DNA from: an uncultured Pseudomonadota bacterium
GTDB lineage: Bacteria > Desulfobacterota_B > Binatia > UBA9968
Assembly: GCA_946478635.1 (NCBI GenBank)
Contig: CAMLCX010000221.1
Coordinates: 1 to 7,661, forward strand
Direction of reading: 5' to 3'
Length of the DNA: 7,661 nt
Position numbers and translations under genes: made by a program. The notes under the pieces are model-generated. The model saw only the letters and a list, made by a program, of their open reading frames with translations. It was not told the DNA's origin and searched no databases. This document shows, piece by piece, positions 1-5,705 of this stretch (the stretch's first letter is position 1; the number at the start of each line of letters is the position of its first letter).

Positions 1-856
1 CCCAGGTGCGCAGCGGCGCGTGCGGCTGGCCGGCGTCGGCGCCCCGGTGCGAGCGCTCTTCTTCCGTCGATACCGCGATGCGCCTGCCGCCGATCGGGTG
101 CGGCACCTTGAGGAAGGTGTGGGTCGGTTCCGGGCAAGGCGGGTCATACTCGTAGCGCGACAGCGTGCGCGGCGCGCTGATGTCGCTCACATCGATGATC
201 GAGATGCCGGACATCCAGCAGCCGGCATACATCTCGGTGCCGCAACGCAGCGCATGGTGCAGGCGATGCTCGGCCCGCTTCGAATGCGGTGGGTCTCCGC
301 CCGCCACATTCTGCCGTTCCATCGACCAGCGCGCAACTTCCACCGGCTTGGACGGGCTGCGGATATCGTAGATGACCAGGATGTTGCCGACGAAGCCCGC
401 CATTTCGGTGGAGATATAGGCGTAGTTCTCGTCGACATCGAAGCGATGCACACCCTTGCCGTGGGTTTTCACGAAACTCACGAGCTTGGGGTTGGTCCGG
501 TCCGTGATGTCATAGATGCGAAAGCCGCCGTCGGGATATTCCTCGCGCCGGCCGCCATCGCCGCGCTCGAACTCGGAATTGACCACCATGAGGTCACCGA
601 CGACCCGCGCCTTGTGCGAGTGCGACCATGGGTGGCCGGGCGTGAGCGTGCTGAGAATCTTCGGCTTGCGCGGGTCTGAAATGTCGAGGATGGTCGTTCC
701 CTGCGGCCGGTGTTGATGGCCGATGTAGGCATAATTTCCATCGATGACGATCTGTCCCCCGCCCGCAATCTCCATCCGGCAAAGATGGCGAATATTCGAC
801 GACGCGCGCGGCGCGGTGCCGCTATCGCTTTCAGCCACAGGCAAAACTTCGGTCAT
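1..856 (-). CDS. LVIVD-repeat beta-propeller protein, 3' end outside the window
   Basis: Reading from ATG at 856 gives 285 codons with no stop before the left edge, so the protein is partial at its C-terminus. It shows at least four copies of a degenerate repeat ending in D-[IVL]-[STR]-x-x-x-x-P: DISDPRKP (residues 58-65), DITDRTNP (116-123), DIRSPSKP (164-171) and DVSDISAP (222-229). Each is preceded by beta strands such as GNYAYIG or DENYAYIS. This is the pattern of LVIVD-repeat (Pfam LVIVD) propellers, whose biochemical role is mostly unknown. The N-terminus has no hydrophobic signal, so a cytoplasmic location is likely. Histidines are frequent (H47, H49, H75, H79, H81, H132, H137, H197, H200, H201, H246, H253), which might mean a metal site; that is inference. 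The start is supported by a strong Shine-Dalgarno sequence. GC is visibly higher than in the next gene (43 of 60 bases at 121-180). It is divergent from the 1041-1991 gene. Family assignment is fairly sure, function is not. Confidence 0.85.
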   Translation of the reverse strand, partial: MTEVLPVAESDSGTAPRASSNIRHLCRMEIAGGGQIVIDGNYAYIGHQHRPQGTTILDISDPRKPKILSTLTPGHPWSHSHKARVVGDLMVVNSEFERGDGGRREEYPDGGFRIYDITDRTNPKLVSFVKTHGKGVHRFDVDENYAYISTEMAGFVGNILVIYDIRSPSKPVEVARWSMERQNVAGGDPPHSKRAEHRLHHALRCGTEMYAGCWMSGISIIDVSDISAPRTLSRYEYDPPCPEPTHTFLKVPHPIGGRRIAVSTEEERSHRGADAGQPHAPLRTW

Positions 857-861
857 GTTGC

Positions 862-868
862 ACCTCCC
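862..868 (-). promoter_or_regulatory. Ribosome binding site of the LVIVD-repeat gene
   Basis: On the minus strand GGGAGGT lies 5 bases before the ATG at 856. It is the strongest Shine-Dalgarno match in this part of the window and fixes the start codon of the partial gene. Confidence 0.75.
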
Positions 869-878
869 ATGGAACCCG

Positions 879-898
879 CCGGCGGCCGTGACCGCCGG
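879..898 (-). promoter_or_regulatory. GC-rich hairpin in the leader of the LVIVD-repeat gene
   Basis: Two perfect 7-base arms, CCGGCGG at 879-885 and CCGCCGG at 892-898, enclose a 6-base loop. In the minus-strand transcript the hairpin ends 10 bases before the Shine-Dalgarno sequence. No T-run follows on either strand, so it is not a standard intrinsic terminator. It could be a leader structure affecting translation or a dyad operator; the sequence alone does not decide. Confidence 0.45.
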
Positions 899-912
899 TA
901 ACAAATCACCGT

Positions 913-941
913 ACAATAATCGGAATTTATTGTTTTGGCTA
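913..941 (-). promoter_or_regulatory. Candidate promoter with an embedded perfect palindrome (operator)
   Basis: ACAATAA (913-919) and TTATTGT (927-933) form a perfect 7-base inverted repeat around a 7-base spacer, the geometry of a dimeric repressor or activator site. On the minus strand, a -35-like TAGCCA (941-936) and a -10-like TATTGT (918-913) are 17 bases apart, each matching the sigma-70 consensus at 4 of 6 positions. The palindrome would cover the -10 and most of the spacer, so a bound regulator should block this promoter. On the plus strand TACAAT (912-917) is another possible -10 element. The palindrome is directly visible; promoter and operator roles are inferred. Confidence 0.4.
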
Positions 942-966
942 CGGTCGTCGGCAGAACGAGTATTGA

Positions 967-1076
967 TTGAACGCTAGAATTCTTGAACCATCCGCTTCTT
1001 CCCTGTTGTCTTCCTGAGCGTTTTGAACGTAGCGTAGCGGTTGAACGATTTGAACAGCATCGAGCATTACTTGAAC
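967..1076 (+). repeat. Cluster of six TTGAAC hexamers
   Basis: TTGAAC occurs in the same orientation at 967, 983, 1023, 1041, 1050 and 1071, with a near copy, TTGGAAC, at 1086. The start-to-start distances are 16, 40, 18, 9 and 21 bases, so this is not a tandem repeat of fixed length. In random sequence a given hexamer is expected about 0.03 times in 110 bases, so the clustering is unlikely to be chance. It lies immediately upstream of the ATG at 1077, and the copies at 1041, 1050 and 1071 are in frame with that gene. It may be a set of binding sites for a regulator or remnants of a degenerate repeat. Confidence 0.5.
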
Positions 1077-1991
1077 ATGAAACTATTGGAACGCAGCTTA
1101 ACGTGGAATATTCTCTTGATCTTTCTCCTCGGGGGAATTTCTTACGGCGACTTTACTGGAAAAGGGCATGTTCACACTCTGTCAGAGACAAAACAGGTCT
1201 TCTTGAATTCGCGCTGCCGCTTGACGAATACCTGCGATCTCAAGAGATTCACCCTCACGCAGATGGTCAACGAAATCTGGTTCACTGACGACCCCGATTA
1301 TCCCACCTACGGCAACGGCGTCATCATAGAATACGAAACCGATTCCGTGGCAGCGCTCGAGAAATACGCCATCGTCCAATTCAAAAAAGGCTGCGTCTTT
1401 GATAGCTTCAGAGATCGGCGAGGCGAGATCCATAGGCGCGTCAGCGACACCGTAACAAGCTTCGGGGAAGAGATTCCCTTTTGCTTTAGGCAGTGGGTGA
1501 TCGACTCCCAGGACACCGATCCCGTCTACAACAGCGATCCCGAACACGGCAGATTTTATTTATTGCGATGGAACAAACCTGGCTCCTATGATTCCGCGGC
1601 ACAGAAATACTACGGAATGGAAAAACCGCAAACACCGGTCGTTTACATGGCTGATTATCCCGCCGGAGCGTTCGTTGGCGGAGCCGGCGTAAGAAATGTC
1701 GCCCTGCAATTCAACACCTGCATCTATAAGGCCGCTGATGTTCCGACAAACACGCGAAGAGACGACATCGCTTTTGCAAAGCCCATCAGCTGCTTCGAGT
1801 GGCAAAACATTTACATCTACGATTTTGACAAGGCCAGCTTCCAAACCGAATTGGCGAATGTTCCCCTATGGGGAGAGCCCGCCACGCGCGTCAATCTGCA
1901 CCTGCTCACGATTGTCGTCGCATTGTTAGTGGCGCTCACTCTGGTTATTATTTCATGCTTGCGCAAGTTCGGCAGCCGAAAAGACCGCTGA
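1041..1991 (+). CDS. Unrecognised two-transmembrane protein with a six-cysteine external domain
   Basis: The 316-residue product (TTG start) matches no family I recognise. It has a hydrophobic segment near the N-terminus (about residues 20-36), a soluble domain of about 250 residues, and a clear membrane segment near the C-terminus (about 286-307) followed by a short basic tail, RKFGSRKDR. The soluble part has six cysteines (C59, C65, C118, C148, C227, C251) and is rich in aromatic and acidic residues, which fits an exported, possibly disulfide-bonded domain; a seventh, C306, lies in the last membrane segment. ATG at 1077 is an equally or more plausible start (304 residues, beginning MKLLERS) that puts the hydrophobic stretch where a signal anchor belongs. 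Neither start has a good Shine-Dalgarno sequence. The gene stands alone, divergent from the LVIVD-repeat gene and convergent with the transporter operon. GC is lower than in the LVIVD gene (29 of 60 bases at 1321-1380). The length and coherent topology support a real gene; no function can be assigned. Confidence 0.7.
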   Translation: MNDLNSIEHYLNMKLLERSLTWNILLIFLLGGISYGDFTGKGHVHTLSETKQVFLNSRCRLTNTCDLKRFTLTQMVNEIWFTDDPDYPTYGNGVIIEYETDSVAALEKYAIVQFKKGCVFDSFRDRRGEIHRRVSDTVTSFGEEIPFCFRQWVIDSQDTDPVYNSDPEHGRFYLLRWNKPGSYDSAAQKYYGMEKPQTPVVYMADYPAGAFVGGAGVRNVALQFNTCIYKAADVPTNTRRDDIAFAKPISCFEWQNIYIYDFDKASFQTELANVPLWGEPATRVNLHLLTIVVALLVALTLVIISCLRKFGSRKDR

Positions 1992-2029
1992 CGTGGGTGA
2001 CACGAGGCTGGCTCTTGCACGGACACAAT

Positions 2030-2068
2030 CCGCTGGCGCAATTGACAGCGGTTATGATTTGATTTTTT
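2030..2068 (+). terminator. Possible weak terminator between convergent genes
   Basis: CCGCTG (2030-2035) and CAGCGG (2046-2051) form a 6-base stem with a 10-base loop. A T-rich stretch follows, with six T at 2063-2068. The T-run starts 11 bases after the stem, farther than usual, and lies inside the end of the convergent lipoprotein gene, so this is a weak candidate. Another CCGCTG at 1985-1990 could compete for pairing. No T-run follows the stem on the minus strand. Confidence 0.25.
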
Positions 2069-2675
2069 CCAGGTCAGTGTTGAGATCGGTCAGGATCGAT
2101 CCCAGCCCCTGGCTCCAGCCTTTAACGAGGGCTTCGGGGGAGCGGCCGCTTAACGGAACCGTTTTCACGTAGCGTTTTTGCAGGACGATACCGGGATTGG
2201 CGCTGTCTTCGTTGTGCAAAAAAAACTCGATCTCGAGCACAGCGGCAGGCTTATCCAGATTTCGAAAATCGCCGTAAAGTGCGTTGACCGAACCTTCCAA
2301 AACATAATTCGGCTGCAGCTGGCTCGACGGTCCAATGACGTATTTGAAGGCCGGCGAGGCGGCAGCCAGGCCTCGGCGCACTTCTTCGCTCAGCATGGTG
2401 TCCGGTGAGGTCAGAAACTGATTGTAGAAATCGGCTTCGTAGCCGGACTCAGACGTGCGGTAAACGAAGCTTTTGTCGGCGTAGCGCGGTGAGATCCGCA
2501 GACCTGAAACCAGCAGTGTCTTGTCGCCGGTTGAGTTCGACCGCTGCGCGCTTTCACCGAGCTCGACAACGAAATAACGCTTCTCAGGATAACTCCGCTC
2601 GAGGTTGACGCAGCCGGCAGACAAAACGAATAGCAGCAAAGCAGCGCGCGCGATGTGGCCGTGGCATCGGTTCAT
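2052..2675 (-). CDS. PqiC-like ABC transport auxiliary lipoprotein
   Basis: The 207-residue protein starts with a basic, hydrophobic signal ending in the lipobox LSAGC (residues 18-22), so cleavage and acylation at C22 are expected. The residue after the cysteine is valine, not aspartate, which by the E. coli sorting rule points to the outer membrane. The mature part fits the ABC-type transport auxiliary lipoprotein family (PF03886, PqiC/YmbA type): ISPRYADKSFVYR (61-73), a YNQFLTSP stretch (84-91) and the YVLEGSVNALYGDF block (124-137). Family members are the outer-membrane partner of MCE transporters. Its ATG overlaps the stop of the MCE gene by 4 bases (2672-2675), so the two are translationally coupled. 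AAGG (2689-2686) is a modest ribosome binding site. It is the last gene of the operon. PqiC-like is sure at family level, but PqiC of the E. coli pqiABC system is not implied as an ortholog. Confidence 0.88.
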   Translation of the reverse strand: MNRCHGHIARAALLLFVLSAGCVNLERSYPEKRYFVVELGESAQRSNSTGDKTLLVSGLRISPRYADKSFVYRTSESGYEADFYNQFLTSPDTMLSEEVRRGLAAASPAFKYVIGPSSQLQPNYVLEGSVNALYGDFRNLDKPAAVLEIEFFLHNEDSANPGIVLQKRYVKTVPLSGRSPEALVKGWSQGLGSILTDLNTDLEKIKS

Positions 2676-3736
2676 TTTTGCATGACCTTGGACGGCGGCG
2701 GCGGCGCGCCGAAAAGAACTTGCGATGGATATTTTTTCGAGTTGTCGGTGATCTCTTTCATGTTATCCGAGATGCCGCGAAGGTTCTCCATGGTTTTCTC
2801 GATATCCCGCTGCTGGCTGGCGACCAGGCGGTTCATGCGCTGCAACGCCTGGCGCAGCTGCGCGCTGGTTTCGGGGAGGTCGCTGGAAACCGCATCCAAA
2901 CGTTTTACCAAGCGGTTCATGCTTTCTGCGGCCTGCGGCAGATCGGCCAACATTTGGTTGATCGGCTTTTCGGCGCGCTCGATGATCTGGCGCGCCCGGC
3001 CGGCGGTCGCCGACGCGTCGGCAAGCGCCGATTTCAGCTCCGGGCTGCTAACCAGAGCGTTGATTTGGCGGTTGGTCTCGCGCACTTCGGTCAATAACGA
3101 ATTGGCCTGCGCGCCAATCTTCTCCACGTTGGCGTTCTCCGCCAGCTTGGTCATCGCCCCGAGCGATTTCTCGATGCTCCCGGTGATCTGAGGAATATTG
3201 ATGTCGGCAAAGTTTTGCAAAATGCGCTCGACCGCTTCACTCAGTTGAGTGATCCGGCTTGTCGTTGAAGGAATGTAGGGATAGGCCGGTTGCCAATCGA
3301 TTTCCAGCGGCGCGTTGCGCTCCGGATCCAAATAGTCCGCCTCCAGATAAGCGACACCGGTCAGGCCCTGCGGCGCGAGGCGAACGCGAAATCCGCGATC
3401 GAGCTCGCGCTTGAGAGCCGCGCTCTTAGGATCGTTCACCGGAAATTGAAACATGTTGGTCGATATTGACATGCGCACCAGCACATATTGCCGTCGCGTC
3501 GCATATTCGGCGCTGGTTAATGAGATCTGGTCGACTCTGCCGACGGGCACGCCGCGAAACTTTAGCGGCGAACCGACGTCCAAACCCTGCACGGACTCGT
3601 CGATATAGGTTTCGACGAGAGCTTTTTTTTGCAGCACCGTGCCGACGCCGAGGACCACAGCGCCGATCGCACCGACGACGATGGCACTGATGACGAAGAG
3701 CCCGATTTTAAAATAGCTAAGTTTTTCCACGAACAA
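2672..3736 (-). CDS. mlaD: MCE-domain (MlaD-like) substrate-binding protein with long helical tail
   Basis: The 354-residue protein has one membrane segment (about 8-33), one MCE domain (about 40-137) with the characteristic GLDVGSPLKFRGVPVGRV block (51-68) and GLTGVAYLE (124-132), then a mostly helical, heptad-like region (about 160-332). It ends in a proline-rich tail, YPSQVLFGAPPPP (336-348). MCE proteins form hexameric rings that bind lipids in the periplasm. It is about twice the length of E. coli MlaD; the extra length is the helical region, which in PqiB and mycobacterial MCE proteins builds a tunnel across the periplasm. The same role here is inferred. The start is uncertain: TTG at 3736 or GTG at 3730 (giving MEKLSYFK); neither has a clear Shine-Dalgarno sequence. 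It follows the ATPase gene by 28 bases and overlaps the lipoprotein gene by 4. An A8 tract on the coding strand (codons 36-38) lies just after the membrane segment. Confidence 0.92.
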   Translation of the reverse strand: MFVEKLSYFKIGLFVISAIVVGAIGAVVLGVGTVLQKKALVETYIDESVQGLDVGSPLKFRGVPVGRVDQISLTSAEYATRRQYVLVRMSISTNMFQFPVNDPKSAALKRELDRGFRVRLAPQGLTGVAYLEADYLDPERNAPLEIDWQPAYPYIPSTTSRITQLSEAVERILQNFADINIPQITGSIEKSLGAMTKLAENANVEKIGAQANSLLTEVRETNRQINALVSSPELKSALADASATAGRARQIIERAEKPINQMLADLPQAAESMNRLVKRLDAVSSDLPETSAQLRQALQRMNRLVASQQRDIEKTMENLRGISDNMKEITDNSKKYPSQVLFGAPPPPSKVMQK

Positions 3737-3764
3737 CGCGAAGCTGCATGTCGATAAGACGCTG

Positions 3765-4538
3765 CTACGTTCCCAAATGTCCTTGACGCGTAAAAAATTG
3801 TTTCACTCGCGGGTCCGGGCTGTGATCGCGGAGCTCCTGAGGGTTGCCCATTGCGATGATGCCCCTTTCTTCTTTATCTAACATTATCACCCTGTCCGCA
3901 ATTGTGAAAATGCTCGGCAGCTCGTGCGTCACGATCACAAAGGTAATGCGCAAACTTTTTGACAAGCTTAAGACGAGCTGGTCGAGCTCTGCTGAAGTGA
4001 CCGGATCCAATCCGGCTGACAACTCGTCGAGAAACAAAAGCCGCGGATCAAGCGCCATGGCGCGCGCGATCGCGCCGCGCTTCTGCATGCCGCCGCTCAG
4101 CTCTGACGGCATGCGGTCAGCCACGCCGCTTAAACCGACTCGCTCGAGCTTCATCTTGGCGATCAGTCGAATCGCTTCCGGCGGCAGGTTGGTAAATTCT
4201 TCCAGGGGAAGGGCGACATTTTCAAGCAGCGTCATCGATCCGAACAACGCGCCGCTTTGATACATCACGCCAAATTTCTGAAGGACTTTAAGCCGCTCCT
4301 CGCCCGATACGGCGGCGATATCTTGGCCGTTGATCAGAACCTTCCCCGCGGCCGGCTTGTAAAGACCGATCATATGTTTGAGCAACGTGCTTTTGCCGCA
4401 ACCGGAGCCGCCGAGGATGGCGAACACTTCCCCCGGGTACACCTCGAAATTGACATGGTCGAGAATAACTTGGTCGGCGTAAGCCGCCTTGAGATTCTCC
4501 ACTCGAATGATCGGTTCTTGTTTTGATGCAAGCGCCAT
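3765..4538 (-). CDS. mlaF: MlaF-type ABC transporter ATP-binding protein
   Basis: The 257-residue ATPase drives the MCE lipid transporter from the cytoplasmic face. Visible motifs: Walker A GGSGCGKST (43-51), Q-loop MYQSGALF (92-99), signature LSGGM (147-151), Walker B LLFLDE (167-172), D-loop AGLDP (175-179) and switch histidine H205 in THELPS. The MYQSGALF and DRMPSELSGGMQKR stretches are typical of the MlaF/Mkl/Ttg2A subfamily, as is the C-terminal tail ending in VKQFFTRQGHLGT. The residue after the catalytic glutamate is leucine (DELSAGLDP) where proline is usual. The open frame continues upstream to 4865, but that part is only the permease gene read in another frame. ATG at 4538 is the true start: it shares one base with the permease stop (TGATG) and has GGGAG (4547-4543) 4 bases ahead. 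Translational coupling to mlaE is therefore likely. Confidence 0.95.
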   Translation of the reverse strand: MALASKQEPIIRVENLKAAYADQVILDHVNFEVYPGEVFAILGGSGCGKSTLLKHMIGLYKPAAGKVLINGQDIAAVSGEERLKVLQKFGVMYQSGALFGSMTLLENVALPLEEFTNLPPEAIRLIAKMKLERVGLSGVADRMPSELSGGMQKRGAIARAMALDPRLLFLDELSAGLDPVTSAELDQLVLSLSKSLRITFVIVTHELPSIFTIADRVIMLDKEERGIIAMGNPQELRDHSPDPRVKQFFTRQGHLGT

Positions 4539-5677
4539 CAAACTCCCAGGTAATAGTAGATCACCGAAAAAATGCCGTCGGTGATCGCGATCAGGATGAT
4601 GCCGCTCACCACCGCGCTCGTGGTGGATTCGCCGACCGCGGTCGCTCCGGTTTTCGCCTGCAATCCCCTGAGGCAGCCAATGCCGGCAACGAGAATGCCG
4701 AACACGAATGCCTTGATAAGGCCGCCAATCAGCGAGCCGTAACTCACCGCGTACTGGACTTGGTGAAAGAAAGTGATCAACGGAAATCCCAGAGAAAGCA
4801 TGACAACAGAACCGCCCATCAAACCGACAAGATCCGCGAAGATCGTCAGCAGCGGTGTCATGCACACAGCGGCGACAACTCGCGGCACGATCAAGAAACG
4901 AACAGGATCAAGCCCCATGGTCCTGAGCGCATCAATCTCCTCGCGGACTTTCATCGTGCCAAGCTCTGCGGCGAAAGCAGAGCCGGAGCGGCCGGCGACG
5001 ACAATCGCGGTCATCAAAGGCCCAAGCTCGCGCAGCATCGACAGCCCGACGAGATTGGCGATAAAAAGCTCCGCGCCGAATTGGCGCAGCGGCACCGCGG
5101 CTTGAAAGGCCATAATCAGGCCCATCAAGAAGGCGATCAGCGCCACGATGGGCAAAGCGTTCACGCCGACGGCTTCCGCCACACCCAGAGCATCGCGCCA
5201 GCGCACGCTGCGCGGGCGCACGGCCGCATAGGCAAGCGCCACAGAAAGCTCTCCGACAAAGCTCACCAGCACTTGAATGTCGAGCCAGACCTCGACCGTC
5301 GCTTCGCCGATTTCAACGGCGAACCCGCGCGGCCGATGGCGCTCGCTTGCTGATTCTTCCAGTGATTCCGGGACGGAATCCTCGAAAAGACTGCTGAACT
5401 CGGGCCGGAGCCCGTCGAGTTGGAAGGTTCCTCCTGCTTTAGTTTGCAAGTTGCGCAAGTGCACAAGCAGCGCGATTCCCGCGCCGTCGCAATAATCGAT
5501 ACCCGAGGCATCGACGACTACGTCTTTGGCCTTCGCCTGGGTTACCGCGGTTTCGGCGCGGCGCCAAACTGTTCCGGTTGTTGATGCGTCGAGCTGGCCG
5601 GTAAGAATCAGTTTGAACAAGCCCTCGCGCGGCTGCTCTGAGCGCAAGTCAACGGATGTTTGGGAAGACGAAGCCAT
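4538..5677 (-). CDS. mlaE: MlaE-type permease with N-terminal STAS domain
   Basis: The 379-residue protein joins an N-terminal STAS domain (about 18-105, core VDASGIDYCDGAGIALL at 55-71) to an MlaE permease domain (about 145-377). The permease shows GRSGSAFAAELGTMKV (229-244), the EIDALR motif (247-252) expected to contact the ATPase, about five to six hydrophobic segments, and a conserved TGATAVGESTTSAVV stretch (343-357). In E. coli the STAS role is played by a separate small protein, MlaB, bound to MlaF; here it is fused to the permease, a known variant. The core position often held by a phosphorylatable serine in anti-sigma antagonists is not serine (DGAG), which fits a structural rather than a phospho-switch role. 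The gene starts 28 bases after the major facilitator gene, with only a weak ribosome binding site, and overlaps mlaF by one base. It is the first transporter gene of the cassette. Confidence 0.95.
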   Translation of the reverse strand: MASSSQTSVDLRSEQPREGLFKLILTGQLDASTTGTVWRRAETAVTQAKAKDVVVDASGIDYCDGAGIALLVHLRNLQTKAGGTFQLDGLRPEFSSLFEDSVPESLEESASERHRPRGFAVEIGEATVEVWLDIQVLVSFVGELSVALAYAAVRPRSVRWRDALGVAEAVGVNALPIVALIAFLMGLIMAFQAAVPLRQFGAELFIANLVGLSMLRELGPLMTAIVVAGRSGSAFAAELGTMKVREEIDALRTMGLDPVRFLIVPRVVAAVCMTPLLTIFADLVGLMGGSVVMLSLGFPLITFFHQVQYAVSYGSLIGGLIKAFVFGILVAGIGCLRGLQAKTGATAVGESTTSAVVSGIILIAITDGIFSVIYYYLGV

Positions 5678-5705
5678 TTCAGCGTGATTCCAACTTACAT
5701 TCCCA

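Noticed and set aside
20..679. 219-codon open frame on the plus strand opposite the LVIVD-repeat gene
   Set aside because: The minus-strand frame has four matching LVIVD repeats and a strong ribosome binding site. The plus-strand frame is a typical by-product of GC-rich coding sequence.
954..1092. LexA (SOS) box of the alphaproteobacterial GAAC-N7-GAAC type
   Set aside because: GAAC starts are 15, 16, 40, 18, 9, 21 and 16 bases apart; none has the required 11-base spacing.
983..1288. 101-codon plus-strand frame starting among the TTGAAC copies
   Set aside because: It starts at TTG without a ribosome binding site and overlaps the longer 1041-1991 gene in another frame.
2655..3191. Plus-strand open frames opposite the MCE gene (2655-3191 and 2678-3097)
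   Set aside because: Both are antisense to a gene with a clear MCE domain and helical tail; they mirror its repetitive helical codons.
4539..4865. N-terminal extension of the ATPase frame
   Set aside because: This stretch is the mlaE coding sequence read in another frame. ATPase homology starts after the ATG at 4538, which has its own ribosome binding site.
4523..5353. 276-codon open frame on the plus strand opposite mlaE
   Set aside because: It is antisense to a clear permease gene. Its product is rich in H, Q, R and D without any fold-like pattern, as expected from the complement of a hydrophobic membrane-protein gene.
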